Below, in pieces: positions 29,036 through 37,237 of a DNA stretch of 64,000 nucleotides. The stretch is from contig NZ_LKEV01000006.1 of the NCBI RefSeq assembly GCF_001412085.1, forward strand, positions 62,001-126,000, given 5' to 3'. Source of the stretch: Corynebacterium lowii (GTDB lineage Bacteria; Actinomycetota; Actinomycetes; Mycobacteriales; Mycobacteriaceae). The notes under the pieces are model-generated. The model worked only from the letters and a program-made list of their open reading frames with translations, made no database searches and was not told the origin of the DNA. Both the position numbers and the translations under genes were made by a program. Numbering within the stretch: the stretch's first letter is position 1; every line of letters starts with the position of its first letter.

Positions 29036-29063
29036 AAGGCCCGCCGAAAGGCGGGCTCTTTTT
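29036..29063 (+). terminator. rho-independent terminator after tRNA-Leu
   Basis: GCCCGCC (29039-29045), a GAAA tetraloop and GGCGGGC (29050-29056) form a perfect 7-bp GC hairpin, followed by TCTTTTT (29057-29063). It ends the tRNA transcript just before the GNAT promoter. Confidence 0.95.
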
Positions 29064-29067
29064 CATT

Positions 29068-29073
29068 TAGGAT
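29068..29073 (+). promoter_or_regulatory. -10 element of the GNAT gene
   Basis: TAGGAT lies 7 bases before the ATG at 29081 with no Shine-Dalgarno sequence, directly after the tRNA terminator; the transcript is probably leaderless. Confidence 0.55.
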
Positions 29074-29080
29074 ATTCCCC

Positions 29081-29680
29081 ATGACTATTCGGCCTTATCA
29101 GCCCCACGACAGGGAAAGCGTGGTCCGCATCCTCGTGAGTGCTTTTCGTGAGGACCCCTCCTTTGCTCGCACCACGGCATTAGCCCTCTCGGATGATAAG
29201 AAGCAGGTATTGGAGGATATTTTTCGCCTCCAGATCGACCACGAATACGCTCCCCACGGGGTGATAGACCTCGTGGAAGAAGAAGGCCAGATCCTCGGCG
29301 TCGCCCTGTGGAACCGCCCCGATGGTGAACCCGGAGTGATCGACCAGCTCCGCAGCACCAGGCAATACACCCGTATCTTCGGGCGCAATATCGTCAAGGC
29401 CTACCTCCGGGAGCGCGAATCGGGGGCCTATCACCCCAAGTTCCCCCACTGGTACCTCTATACCCTGGCCGTCTCCCCCGCCGCCCAGGGCAAGGGGGTG
29501 GGCTCGGCCCTACTCAAGGCCGGATTGGAGCGCGCGGGTCATGAGGCAGTGTATTTGGAGGCCTCCACTCCCCGTTCCGCCAAACTCTATGCCACCCTTG
29601 GCTTCGTCCCCTTGGGCGAACTTCCCCGTCATGGTGCGGGGCCGAGCGAATTAGCCATGTGGCGCGCACCGGCCCTGTGA
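29081..29680 (+). CDS. GNAT-family N-acetyltransferase
   Basis: A 199-residue acetyltransferase. The acetyl-CoA pyrophosphate-binding motif A is LAVSPAAQGKGVGSALL (near 130-146, QxxGxG type), preceded by the beta-4 strand WYLYTL and followed by VYLEASTPRSAKLYATLGF, the usual GNAT C-terminal pattern. The middle part (70-125) is longer than in minimal GNATs. The acceptor substrate is unknown. Its stop overlaps the start of the VTT gene (GTGA), suggesting coupled translation. Confidence 0.9.
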   Translation: MTIRPYQPHDRESVVRILVSAFREDPSFARTTALALSDDKKQVLEDIFRLQIDHEYAPHGVIDLVEEEGQILGVALWNRPDGEPGVIDQLRSTRQYTRIFGRNIVKAYLRERESGAYHPKFPHWYLYTLAVSPAAQGKGVGSALLKAGLERAGHEAVYLEASTPRSAKLYATLGFVPLGELPRHGAGPSELAMWRAPAL

Positions 29681-30369
29681 TAGCTTTCCTTCGCCTCATA
29701 GCGCGCGACGCCCTCGCGGCGATACGCGGGTGGTCCTGGGCCAAGCGTGGGGTGGTACTCGGGGCGTCGATAGCTTTCATAGCCATCACCGCCTGGGTGG
29801 AGGTGCCCGCGGTGAGCACGCTGCGCGACTGGGCCGAACAATGGGGCGCGGGCTTTCCTCTGCTCTTTTGGACCCTCTACGTGGGTATTACGCAGTTCCC
29901 CGTGCCGCGCACCATGCTCACCTTGGCCTCGGGGATTCTCTTCGGCCCGTGGTGGGGGCTGGCCATAGCGCTCAGCGCCACGGCGGTATCGGCGTTGATC
30001 TCCTTGCTCATCGTGCGTGGACTGTTAGGCGAATGGATAAAGCCCCGTCTGCGCCACCCCGCCGTGGCAAAGATGAGCGCACGCCTGGAACAACGCGGCT
30101 GGCTGGCGGTGGGCTCGCTGCGTCTGATCGCCGGTATCCCCTTTAGCTTGCTCAATTACGTGGCGGCGTTAAGCCCCGTGCCGGTGCTTCCCTTCGTCGC
30201 GGCCACGGCCGTGGGCTCCGCTCCCGGAACGGCGGCGATAGTGCTGCTGGGCGATTCCCTGGCCACGCGGCCGAATCCCGCCCTCGTGGTGGTGATGGTG
30301 CTGCTCGCAGGAGTGGGCGTGGCCGGGGTGGTGATGGATCGTCGATTGCCAGTCAAGGCTGGGGAGTAG
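29677..30369 (+). CDS. VTT/DedA-like (SNARE-associated Golgi) membrane protein
   Basis: A 230-residue membrane protein with about five hydrophobic segments. The VTT-domain core is QFPVPRTMLTLASGILFGPWWG (near 75-95) followed by the re-entrant and LRLIAGIPFSLLNYVAAL segments, as in the TVP38/TMEM64 group. These proteins are implicated in lipid scrambling or membrane homeostasis. GTG 29677 overlaps the GNAT stop; a GTG at 29659 would add six residues. It is the second gene of a two-gene unit. Confidence 0.88.
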   Translation: MIAFLRLIARDALAAIRGWSWAKRGVVLGASIAFIAITAWVEVPAVSTLRDWAEQWGAGFPLLFWTLYVGITQFPVPRTMLTLASGILFGPWWGLAIALSATAVSALISLLIVRGLLGEWIKPRLRHPAVAKMSARLEQRGWLAVGSLRLIAGIPFSLLNYVAALSPVPVLPFVAATAVGSAPGTAAIVLLGDSLATRPNPALVVVMVLLAGVGVAGVVMDRRLPVKAGE

Positions 30370-30373
30370 ACGC

Positions 30374-30379
30374 TACACT
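30374..30379 (+). promoter_or_regulatory. -10 element of the HTH-protein gene
   Basis: TACACT, a good TAnnnT hexamer, is 6 bases before the ATG at 30386. The aagga run abuts the ATG and is too close to act as a ribosome binding site, so a leaderless transcript is likely. Confidence 0.5.
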
Positions 30380-30385
30380 AAAGGA

Positions 30386-30916
30386 ATGTTTGCCCTTCAT
30401 GCTCGGTATCGGGGGCGTGCCACGCGGCGCGCCGATCTGGTGTCCCGCTCGGCCCAGGCGCTGAGCACGTTGGATGGGGTGGGAACCTTTGAATCCCTCG
30501 GCGTGGAGGATATTCGCGCGGAGATCAGTACCCCGGAGGCCCTATGCAACGTGGTCATGGCCCTGCTTTCCGATGGCGACTGGGCCATCGGGCTGGGTCT
30601 GGGTACGCAGGCACTCGATGAGGCCACCGGCAGTCTGAGCCGCGCGGCCAGGCCGGGCACGGTGAGCGTGGGGGCGCACCCCCAGGCGGGCGATATAGCG
30701 GCGGTCTTTGCCCTGCTGGGCCAGGTATTAGCCAAGCGCACGGTGGAGGGCCGGGAGGCCACGGCCCTGGTGCGCGGCGGGCTGAGCCAGAATGAGGCGG
30801 CCGCGGAGCTGGGCATCTCCAAGCAGGCGATGTCCCAGCGCCTACAAGCCGCGGGATGGCAGGCGGAAAACGCCGGGTGGCAGCTGGCGGTGAACCTCCT
30901 GCGGCGGGCTAGTTAG
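30386..30916 (+). CDS. helix-turn-helix protein, unknown function
   Basis: A 176-residue protein. The C-terminal 50 residues contain a helix-turn-helix (GGLSQNEAAAELGISKQAMSQRLQAAGW, given as positions about 130-157), probably DNA-binding. The N-terminal 120 residues (RADLVSRSAQAL, WAIGLGLG, GDIAAVFALLG) resemble the SatD-like layout in which an alpha/beta domain precedes an HTH, but I do not recognise it firmly. No membrane segments. Its last 8 bases overlap the convergent SPFH gene. Confidence 0.72.
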   Translation: MFALHARYRGRATRRADLVSRSAQALSTLDGVGTFESLGVEDIRAEISTPEALCNVVMALLSDGDWAIGLGLGTQALDEATGSLSRAARPGTVSVGAHPQAGDIAAVFALLGQVLAKRTVEGREATALVRGGLSQNEAAAELGISKQAMSQRLQAAGWQAENAGWQLAVNLLRRAS

Positions 30917-32045
30917 AGCCCTCCTCCTTGACCAGCTCGGCCAGGGAGGGGTCCACGGGCTTATTAGCCACGGCATTAGCGGCCGCCACGGCGGCGGCGA
31001 TCTCGGGGGCGGATTCCGTGGAGAACCAGCTATCGGTATTCTCCGGCTCCGCCATTTCCTTGGTCTCGGCGTCCACGGCCTGCGGCTCGTAGCGGAACAC
31101 GCCCTCCTCGTCCTTCTTGGCCATCGCACGGGCGAATTGCTCCAGGGAATCGCCAAACTGGGAGGGCACCATCCACATCGTCGAGGCTTTGCCCTCGGCC
31201 ATCTTGGGTAGCTTCTCGAGGTACTGGTAGGCCAGCACCTCGGGGGTGAGCTTGGTGGACTTGATCGCGGCGTTGACCTTTTGAATGGCGCGGGCCTCAC
31301 CCTGAGCCTCCAGGTAGCGGGCGGCGCGGCGGCCCTCGGCACGCAGAATCTCCGCCTGACGGTCGGCCTCGGCGGCCAGGATGGCGGCGTGCTTCTCGCC
31401 CTCGGCCGCGAGGATACGGGCCTGCTTTTCACCCTCGGCGGTCTTAATATCGGATTCTCGCTGGCCCTCGGCGCTCAGAATGGTGGCGCGCTTCTCGCGG
31501 TCCGCCTTCATCTGCATCTCCATGGACTGTTGAATCGAGGGCGGCGGATCAATGGCCTTAAGCTCCACGCGGCTAATGCGCAGCCCCCACTTGGTAGTGG
31601 CGGCGTCGAGTTCTCCGCGCAGGCGGCGGTTGATGATCTCTCGGGAGGTCAGCGTTTCTTCCAGGGTCATTCCGCCTACGACGTCGCGCAGCGTGGCCAC
31701 GGAGATCTGCTCCACGCCCACGATGTAGTTATCCACTCCGTAGATGGCGCGGGCGGGGTCGTTGATTTGGAAGGTCACCACGGTATCAATGGCCACGGTG
31801 AGGTTGTCCTGGGTGATAACGGCTTGGGGTGGGAAGGACACCACGCGCTCGCGGGTGTCGATGCGGGCGCGCACCCGGTCGAGGAAGGGCACGAGGAAGG
31901 TTAGGCCGCCTTCCACGGTGCGGGTATAGCGGCCCAGGCGCTCAATCACGGCGGCCTGGCCCTGGGGAATAAGCGCGATGGCCTTGATAACTAAGAGGGC
32001 AATAAAAAGGATGAGAACTGCCAGAACAAGTAATCCTGGTTCCAT
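30909..32045 (-). CDS. SPFH/band 7 (stomatin/prohibitin, QmcA-like) membrane protein
   Basis: A 378-residue protein. One N-terminal membrane helix (about 5-25) precedes the SPFH domain (about 28-190: QGQAAVIERLGRYTRTVEGG, RVVSFPPQAVITQDNL), then a long Ala/Glu-rich coiled coil (about 190-260, with repeated EGEKQARILAAEGEK units) and a disordered acidic tail. Such proteins form cage-like membrane microdomains. The gene follows an NfeD gene directly (TAA then ATG), the standard NfeD-SPFH pair. Confidence 0.94.
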   Translation of the reverse strand: MEPGLLVLAVLILFIALLVIKAIALIPQGQAAVIERLGRYTRTVEGGLTFLVPFLDRVRARIDTRERVVSFPPQAVITQDNLTVAIDTVVTFQINDPARAIYGVDNYIVGVEQISVATLRDVVGGMTLEETLTSREIINRRLRGELDAATTKWGLRISRVELKAIDPPPSIQQSMEMQMKADREKRATILSAEGQRESDIKTAEGEKQARILAAEGEKHAAILAAEADRQAEILRAEGRRAARYLEAQGEARAIQKVNAAIKSTKLTPEVLAYQYLEKLPKMAEGKASTMWMVPSQFGDSLEQFARAMAKKDEEGVFRYEPQAVDAETKEMAEPENTDSWFSTESAPEIAAAVAAANAVANKPVDPSLAELVKEEGSN

Positions 32046-32483
32046 TTAAGTCTCCTTCCAGACGATAGCGACGGGACCGTCGATACGCACAACGGTGACG
32101 TACTCGCCCGCGTTGTACTCGGCGTGGGGATCAACGGTGGCGGCGGACCAGATGGTGCCGTCGAGCTTGATCTGCCCGCCGCCTTCGGTGACCGGCTCAA
32201 TGACCTCGGCGCGGTGCCCCACCAGGGCACCCGTGGAGGTATCGAGGGCGAGCGGCACCTGCATTCTGCGGCGTAGAAGGGGCTTGATGAAGAACAGCAG
32301 GCCGAGGGAGACGAGGGCAAAGGTGAGCACCTGCGCCCACAGTGGTGTTTCGAGCACCGCCATGCCGCTGGCGGCTAATGCTCCGCCGCCGAGCATGAGA
32401 AGGGTGAACTCCCCCACCGCTAGTTCTAGACCCGCCAGAGCAAGGGCTGCGATGAACCAAGCGATGATTTCCACCCCACCCAC
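32046..32483 (-). CDS. NfeD-family membrane protein
   Basis: A 145-residue short-form NfeD. Three hydrophobic segments (about 5-75) are followed by a C-terminal OB-fold domain (about 85-145: LVGHRAEVIEPV, GQIKLDGTIWSAA, GEYVTVVRIDG). It lacks the serine-protease domain of long NfeD proteins. It directly precedes the SPFH gene, and the two products are expected to act together in the membrane. It lies 9 bases after the DUF3097 gene. Confidence 0.92.
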   Translation of the reverse strand: MGGVEIIAWFIAALALAGLELAVGEFTLLMLGGGALAASGMAVLETPLWAQVLTFALVSLGLLFFIKPLLRRRMQVPLALDTSTGALVGHRAEVIEPVTEGGGQIKLDGTIWSAATVDPHAEYNAGEYVTVVRIDGPVAIVWKET

Positions 32484-32492
32484 CTTACCGGA

Positions 32493-33326
32493 TTAGAGGA
32501 GGTCCGATTTGCTGAGTTCGGGGGTGGTCACAAAGTCCACCAGCCGCTCCACGGCCCCGATGAGGGTGGAATCCACGTCCCGGAAGGAGCCCACGGCGTT
32601 ATACACCCGGCTCCACCCCTCCTTGGGATCGGACCATCCCAGGCGGCGGCACACCCCCGTTTTCCAATCCTCCCCGTAGGGCACCTCGGGCCAGGCCCGC
32701 ATGCCCAGACGCTCGGGCTTCACCGCCGCCCAGATGTCGATGTACGGGTGCCCGGTAACCAGCACGTGCGGTCCCACCTGTTGAGTCAATCGCGTTTCCT
32801 TCGAGCCCTCCACCAGGTGATCGGCCAGCACGCCTACGCGGCGGTCGGGGCCGGGCTGGAACTCCGCCAGCCGCTCGGGCAGATGATCGAGGCCTTCGAG
32901 GTATTCCACCACCACGCCCTCCACGCGCAGGTCATGGCCCCAAATCTTTTCCACGATGGCGGCGTCGTGAATACCCTCCACCCAAATCCGCGAGGGCGCG
33001 GCTACCTTGGCCTCCACATTGCGCACGCGGCGCGAGCCGGAATTAGAACGCTGCGGGGCCTGCGGGGGCACGTATCGGCTCAGGCTCACCCGCTGCCCCT
33101 CGTAGAGGAAGGCGCCGGGGCGCATGTGAAAGAGCCGCTGGGTGCCGCGGCGATCCTCTAGCCGCACGAAGTCGCCGTCGTACGTGCGCTCGGTGCCGAT
33201 GATCGCCCCCACGAAATCCTGGGCGGGTACCTCCACCACTTCCCCGGGTTTTGCGGGGATCGTCGGATAGCTGGGGCGCTGCGTGCGCGCATGCCCGGAG
33301 AAGATGTCTGCGCCGTAGGGATCCAT
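32493..33326 (-). CDS. DUF3097-family protein
   Basis: A 277-residue soluble actinobacterial protein, recognised by its conserved middle (RIWVEGIHDAAIVEKIWGHDLR, about 130-150; LVTGHPYIDIWAAVKP, about 205-220). The IWVEGIHDA block resembles a Toprim-like strand-loop (E-G-x-x-D), which would suggest metal-dependent nucleic-acid chemistry, but this is inference only. The ATG at 33326 lies 8 bases after a TAGTGT -10 hexamer on the minus strand, so it is probably leaderless. It heads the DUF3097-nfeD-SPFH unit. Confidence 0.85.
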   Translation of the reverse strand: MDPYGADIFSGHARTQRPSYPTIPAKPGEVVEVPAQDFVGAIIGTERTYDGDFVRLEDRRGTQRLFHMRPGAFLYEGQRVSLSRYVPPQAPQRSNSGSRRVRNVEAKVAAPSRIWVEGIHDAAIVEKIWGHDLRVEGVVVEYLEGLDHLPERLAEFQPGPDRRVGVLADHLVEGSKETRLTQQVGPHVLVTGHPYIDIWAAVKPERLGMRAWPEVPYGEDWKTGVCRRLGWSDPKEGWSRVYNAVGSFRDVDSTLIGAVERLVDFVTTPELSKSDLL

Positions 33327-33348
33327 GATGACCTACACTACTGGGATC
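33327..33348. promoter_or_regulatory. compact divergent promoter, DUF3097 / hypothetical gene
   Basis: In a 22-base gap, TACACT on the plus strand (33334-33339) is 9 bases before the ATG at 33349, and TAGTGT on the minus strand (33335-33340) is 8 bases before the ATG at 33326. The two -10 hexamers occupy five of the same bases, so only one polymerase could be bound at a time. Neither gene has a Shine-Dalgarno sequence. Confidence 0.6.
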
Positions 33349-34056
33349 ATGTCTATCCGCCTTCACGTGTATTCCCCCTTGCAACACAGCGCCCTCTGGC
33401 TGGGCGCATGGCTCTACGGCAGGCAATCCACCGATGCGCTTATCGACGCCCTCCTGGACCTCCAGCAGCCCACCTCCGTGGAGGTGCTGCACCGGCTGCG
33501 TGCCACAGCAAAGCTCCACGGGGAAGAACCCGCCGTGCGATTAGTGCTCGCCGGACCCGCCCAACCCAGCGGCCTGCCCGCACCCGCCGACGAGCACGGG
33601 GCGCTGCTTATTCCGGCCGGTGACGACCACTATCACATGCTCATCGCCTTGCCGGGTGAGGAGGAATGGCACTGGCAGATGGTGGAAAACCCACCCGCTG
33701 CTCTCTATCTTTCCCCCGGTGAGGCCGATCTACGCCTGGCCGAGGCCACCCGGCAGGCAGCCAGCCTCATTGAGGCCCAAGGCCTGCGCACCAGTTCCCT
33801 GAGCAATCCCCGCCTTACCGTGGGCATGCTCAGCGACTTTTATGAAACCCCCGGTATTCCCGAGGACACCCCGCCCCGGGCCGCCAAACTCATCGCGCGG
33901 GCCGACCGCGTGGCCGCGATTATCGAGGCGCTCCTCGATCAGGCGGGAGACCACAGCCTCGACCCCGAGCTATTGGGGCTGTGGCGCTATATCCGGGAGG
34001 CCAGAATGACGGCGGTGGACTATGCGGTGCGAGAAATGGGCCGCTTGGCGGGCTGA
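33349..34056 (+). CDS. conserved hypothetical protein
   Basis: A 235-residue soluble protein with no signal peptide, membrane segment or catalytic motif that I recognise. The middle (about 85-125, [29 protein letters not shown]) is rich in His and Trp; the C-terminal half is helical. It is placed between DUF3097 and hemH, a neighbourhood seen in corynebacteria. The start at 33349 rather than 33325 is chosen from the -10 position. Its last 37 bases overlap the convergent hemH gene, an unusually long tail-to-tail overlap. Confidence 0.75.
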   Translation: MSIRLHVYSPLQHSALWLGAWLYGRQSTDALIDALLDLQQPTSVEVLHRLRATAKLHGEEPAVRLVLAGPAQPSGLPAPADEHGALLIPAGDDHYHMLIALPGEEEWHWQMVENPPAALYLSPGEADLRLAEATRQAASLIEAQGLRTSSLSNPRLTVGMLSDFYETPGIPEDTPPRAAKLIARADRVAAIIEALLDQAGDHSLDPELLGLWRYIREARMTAVDYAVREMGRLAG

Positions 34057-35081
34057 CAACACCCATCGTGGCAGGGCTCCCCGTTGATGGTGCAGCCCTG
34101 CACCGTGGTATTGCCCAGCATCTCGGGGGTGCGACCGGCGGTGATTTCCTCGATGAGGTCCACCACCATCGCGGTAAAGAGCTCCGTGGGGCCCGCGGTG
34201 CGGGTGCGCTCCATGTGCATGCCGCGCTCGTCGGTAGCCTGGCGCAACTCCGTATCGAGGTCCCACACCACCTCCATGTGATCGGAGATGAAGCCGATGG
34301 GACACACCACGATGTTCTTGATTCCCTCCTCATCGTGGAGGGCGCTGGCGTGATCCACGATGTCCGGCTCCAGCCACGGAATAGCCGGGCTACCCGAACG
34401 CGATTGCCACACCAGGTCGTAGTTCTCGATCCCGGCTTCCTGGGCCACCAATCGGGAGGCCTCGGCCACCTGGCGCTCATAGAGCCCCGAATCCTCGGGG
34501 CCACCCGCTGCCGTATTGGCGCTGAGCGGCACCGAATGGGCGGTAAAAATGGTGCGGGGATTCTCGCCGGGAGCAAAGCGAGCGTGGGATTCCTTCAGGG
34601 CCTCGGCCATCGCGGTGATGAACTTGGGGTGATCGTAAAACTGGCGCAGCTTGGTGAAGGTGATCTCGGGGAGGTCGCGCTGCGCTAGGTGCTGGCGAAT
34701 ACGCTGAATATCCTCGTCATACTGGCGGCAACCGGAATAGCCACCCCAGGCGGAGGTACTGAAAACGATGGCATTGCGCACCCCATCGGCGGCCATTTGT
34801 TCGGCGGTATCTTCCCCCAGCGGGTGCCAATTCCTATTACCAAAGTAGACGGGAAGATCCATGCCGCGTCGGCTCAGTTCCCCCTCGACATTGGCGATGA
34901 TCTCCTTGTTCAACCTGTTCAGCGGGCTTACCCCGCCAAAGTGGAAGTAGTGCTCCCCCACCACTTCGAGGCGCTCACGCGGTATCCCACGGCCTCTCGT
35001 GACGTTTTCCAGGAAGGGCACAACCTCCTCCGGGGCCTCCGGGCCACCGAAAGAGAGAACGAGGAGGGCATCATAAGGCAT
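34020..35081 (-). CDS. hemH: coproporphyrin/protoporphyrin ferrochelatase
   Basis: A 353-residue HemH/CpfC that inserts Fe2+ into a porphyrin. [21 protein letters not shown] at the start, [16 protein letters not shown] (catalytic His, near 180) and [19 protein letters not shown] (near 255-272) are family motifs. Gram-positive-type enzymes use coproporphyrin III. Cysteines in [10 protein letters not shown] and the C-terminal [14 protein letters not shown] match the ligands of the [2Fe-2S] cluster of actinobacterial ferrochelatases. A TAATCT -10 hexamer is 6 bases before the ATG. It overlaps its convergent neighbour by 37 bases. Confidence 0.95.
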   Translation of the reverse strand: MPYDALLVLSFGGPEAPEEVVPFLENVTRGRGIPRERLEVVGEHYFHFGGVSPLNRLNKEIIANVEGELSRRGMDLPVYFGNRNWHPLGEDTAEQMAADGVRNAIVFSTSAWGGYSGCRQYDEDIQRIRQHLAQRDLPEITFTKLRQFYDHPKFITAMAEALKESHARFAPGENPRTIFTAHSVPLSANTAAGGPEDSGLYERQVAEASRLVAQEAGIENYDLVWQSRSGSPAIPWLEPDIVDHASALHDEEGIKNIVVCPIGFISDHMEVVWDLDTELRQATDERGMHMERTRTAGPTELFTAMVVDLIEEITAGRTPEMLGNTTVQGCTINGEPCHDGCCQPAKRPISRTA

Positions 35082-35087
35082 GACACC

Positions 35088-35093
35088 AGATTA
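35088..35093 (-). promoter_or_regulatory. -10 element of hemH
   Basis: TAATCT on the minus strand, 6 bases before the hemH ATG, with no ribosome binding site between; a leaderless transcript is likely. Confidence 0.5.
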
Positions 35094-35119
35094 CGACGCT
35101 GGGAAGAACCAGAGCAAAG

Positions 35120-36883
35120 CTACACCATGCGCACGGCGTACGGGCTCATTCCCGCCCAGCGCACCGGGGAAACCTGAACGTAGGAACCGGATTGAGGGGC
35201 TTCCACCATTTGGCCATCACCGAGGTAAATAGCCACGTGAGTATTGCCCGAGGGGCCGTAGAAGATCAGATCGCCGCGCTGCATATTGCTGGGGTCGATC
35301 TGCGTGCCGCGCTGGTACTGGTAACCCGTGTAGTGCGGCAGCGAGATACCGGCCCCGGCAAAGGCGTAGAGCACCAGGCCGGAGCAATCGAAGCCCACCT
35401 TGTTGTAATCACCGTAGGAATCGGCCACGCCGCCATCGCGGATACCCTGGCTGGGGCCACTGGCGGTACCGCCGCCCCAGGCATAGGGCTGCCCCACCTG
35501 GGAGAGCGCGCGGGCGATCACCGTCTCGATGATCTCGGAGCGAGCACCCTGGGCCGCGGAACTAGAGACCTCAGAGGAGCCACTGGAAGAACCCAGGGAA
35601 CTGGAACCGAGGGCATCCTCCTCGGCGGGTTCTTCCTCTACGACCTCTTCTTCCGTGGTCTCTTCCTCGATAACCTCTTCCACGGTGGAGGAGGCTGCCG
35701 CGGGCTCCTCGTACTGCTCGCCGCTCTCAGCCGTGGTATCAGCCTCGGCGGTGATAGCGGCAGCGGTCTCCTCGGCGGTGACCTCCTCTAGGTAGGTCTC
35801 CTCCTCGGTCGTCGTTTCCACGGGTGCTTCGGTTGCGGTTGTTTCCTCTGCCACGGGCTCCGGGCTTTGCCGCTCGGCCACCTCGGCGGGGCGGGCCTCT
35901 TCCTCCGTGGGATAGGGGTTGGTCAGCTCCGTGTGCACCGGCTGGCGGCTTTCCACGGCTGCGGCGGCGGCCTCGGCGGCCTTGCGCTGCGTATTCTTCT
36001 CGGACTGCTCTGTGGCTTTCTTGCGCGCTTCTTCCGCCTGGCGGGCCTGCTCCTGCTCGCGGCGCTTCTTCTCCTCGGCCTGATACTTTTCAAAGTCCTC
36101 GCGCTGCTGAAGAAGGTTCTCCGCATTGCCCTTGGCGGCGTCCAGTTGCGTCTGCGCCCACTGCTGCTGAGCGAGTAATTGATCGTGCTCCTGGGAACTC
36201 GCCTCTAGGGCACGCGAGTTCTCCTCGATGGCAGCCTGAGCGGATTGCTGGGCCTCGGTGGCCTCGGCCTCGCGCTGCTCTGCGAGATTACGGGCCTCGC
36301 GCAGCTGCGATTCCTTATTTGCCGTGGCGGTGCGCGCCCGATCGAGGGCCTCAATAGCGGCACGCTGCTTTTCAGAATTAGTGCGCAGGTAGGTGCTGCG
36401 ATCCAGGGAATCCTCCGAGGTGGTCTCGCCGGAGACTGCGCCTAAAGGATTCGAGGCCCCGCGGCGATACGCGGTGCGGGAAATCTCGTTGAGGGTCTTT
36501 TGAGCCTTCTCCAATTCCTTTTGGCTATCACCGAGCTCCGTTTTGGCTGCGGCGGCAGCCTGGCGCGCGCGCTCGGCGGTGCCCTGGGCATCGTGGAGAT
36601 CCACGAGCGATTTATTTACCGCCTCGCGCAGCTCTCCCACAGAGAGTTCAAGGCTGGCAATGCGCTCTTGGGCGGAGGTTACCTGCCCGGCCAGCTGAGA
36701 GACAGAGGCCGCGTCGTTTTCCAGTGCCGCCTGAGCGCGCTCAAGGTCGGTATCGCTGGGATTGGCCGGGGTGGCCGCGACAGGAGCCACGGTGGCCAAG
36801 GAGGAGGCGCACACGATCGTGGCGATGCTGGCTCGCATCATACGTTTCACGAGCGCGGTGTTTTTGGAAGCGGATGTTCCCAC
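35120..36883 (-). CDS. secreted NlpC/P60 peptidoglycan endopeptidase with long coiled coil
   Basis: A 587-residue secreted hydrolase. The start is a GTG at 36883 because aaggggag-type AAGGGAG (plus-strand 36890-36896) lies 6 bases before it; a frame to 36913 is open but lacks such a site. A signal peptide (about 1-40, ending near APVAATPA) is followed by a coiled coil (about 45-300), a disordered Glu/Thr/Val-rich linker (about 300-450), and an NlpC/P60 domain with catalytic Cys in GFDCSGLV and His in GNTHVAIYL. It should cleave D-Glu-mesoDAP bonds during cell separation, like RipA-type proteins. A long structured leader precedes it. Confidence 0.92.
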   Translation of the reverse strand: MGTSASKNTALVKRMMRASIATIVCASSLATVAPVAATPANPSDTDLERAQAALENDAASVSQLAGQVTSAQERIASLELSVGELREAVNKSLVDLHDAQGTAERARQAAAAAKTELGDSQKELEKAQKTLNEISRTAYRRGASNPLGAVSGETTSEDSLDRSTYLRTNSEKQRAAIEALDRARTATANKESQLREARNLAEQREAEATEAQQSAQAAIEENSRALEASSQEHDQLLAQQQWAQTQLDAAKGNAENLLQQREDFEKYQAEEKKRREQEQARQAEEARKKATEQSEKNTQRKAAEAAAAAVESRQPVHTELTNPYPTEEEARPAEVAERQSPEPVAEETTATEAPVETTTEEETYLEEVTAEETAAAITAEADTTAESGEQYEEPAAASSTVEEVIEEETTEEEVVEEEPAEEDALGSSSLGSSSGSSEVSSSAAQGARSEIIETVIARALSQVGQPYAWGGGTASGPSQGIRDGGVADSYGDYNKVGFDCSGLVLYAFAGAGISLPHYTGYQYQRGTQIDPSNMQRGDLIFYGPSGNTHVAIYLGDGQMVEAPQSGSYVQVSPVRWAGMSPYAVRMV

Positions 36884-36901
36884 AAGAGTCTCCCTTCGGA
36901 A

Positions 36902-36935
36902 GCGAATCGTCAAGCATTTACTCTTGACTATTCGC
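36902..36935 (-). promoter_or_regulatory. hairpin before the NlpC/P60 ribosome binding site (possible expression platform)
   Basis: Two 13-base arms (36902-36914 and 36923-36935) pair with one mismatch around an 8-base loop. There is no U-run, and the AAGGGAG ribosome binding site begins 5 bases further on. If the upstream segment is a riboswitch, this hairpin is the natural output element, acting on initiation or as part of an alternative fold. Confidence 0.55.
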
Positions 36936-36939
36936 CCCG

Positions 36940-37075
36940 TGAAGCATGCCTACACGGAGGTGACGCACGGGCCGCATGGGGCCTTTGCGATGGAGAAGGT
37001 GATTCGCGGCAGGCTTCCCCACGTGCCCGAATCATCTCCCCACAGCTGCATACTCAAGCCTCACGGCTTGAAGAT
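36940..37075 (-). ncRNA. candidate ydaO-type (c-di-AMP) riboswitch
   Basis: Read on the minus strand, the ends GTATGC (37048-37053) and GCATGC (36944-36949) form a 6-bp closing stem. Inside are GGGGAAGCC (37012-37020) followed by CGCGAATCACC, similar to the ydaO pattern GGGGAACC ... GGGTGAATC, and near the 3' end GTCACCTCCGTGTAGGC (36948-36964), similar to GTCAGCTAACCTCGTAGGC. ydaO elements are known upstream of NlpC/P60 and Rpf cell-wall hydrolases in actinobacteria. The match is by eye, and the GCTAA core is shortened, so the class is tentative. Confidence 0.5.
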
Positions 37076-37237
37076 GGCCTCATGCAACTCGTGAGTCAAT
37101 ACTGAAACCATATGACACCTTGCCCCCTCTAGTCTCATTCACGTCAATATTCACACCAGTCAAACGTGTTTCATGGGGCGCTAAATGTGGGCTATCCAGC
37201 GGGAATGAAGAGAGGTTGCGTTGATTTGTGATTTCTA

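Larger units (their letters stand above)
36884..37237 (-). promoter_or_regulatory. 354-base intergenic leader region of the NlpC/P60 gene
   Basis: No gene is seen in this gap. On the minus strand it contains, in order, a TTGACT that could be a -35 (near 37095), a perfect 7-bp hairpin (37054-37060 with 37065-37071), a ydaO-like structured segment, a 13-bp hairpin with one mismatch (36902-36914 with 36923-36935) and the ribosome binding site. A clear -10 element was not found. Confidence 0.6.

Noticed and set aside
37054-37071. The 7-bp hairpin at this place as a terminator of the gene upstream (DUF6676)
   Set aside because: There is no U-run on either strand, and it sits at the 5' edge of the structured leader, so it more likely belongs to that RNA.
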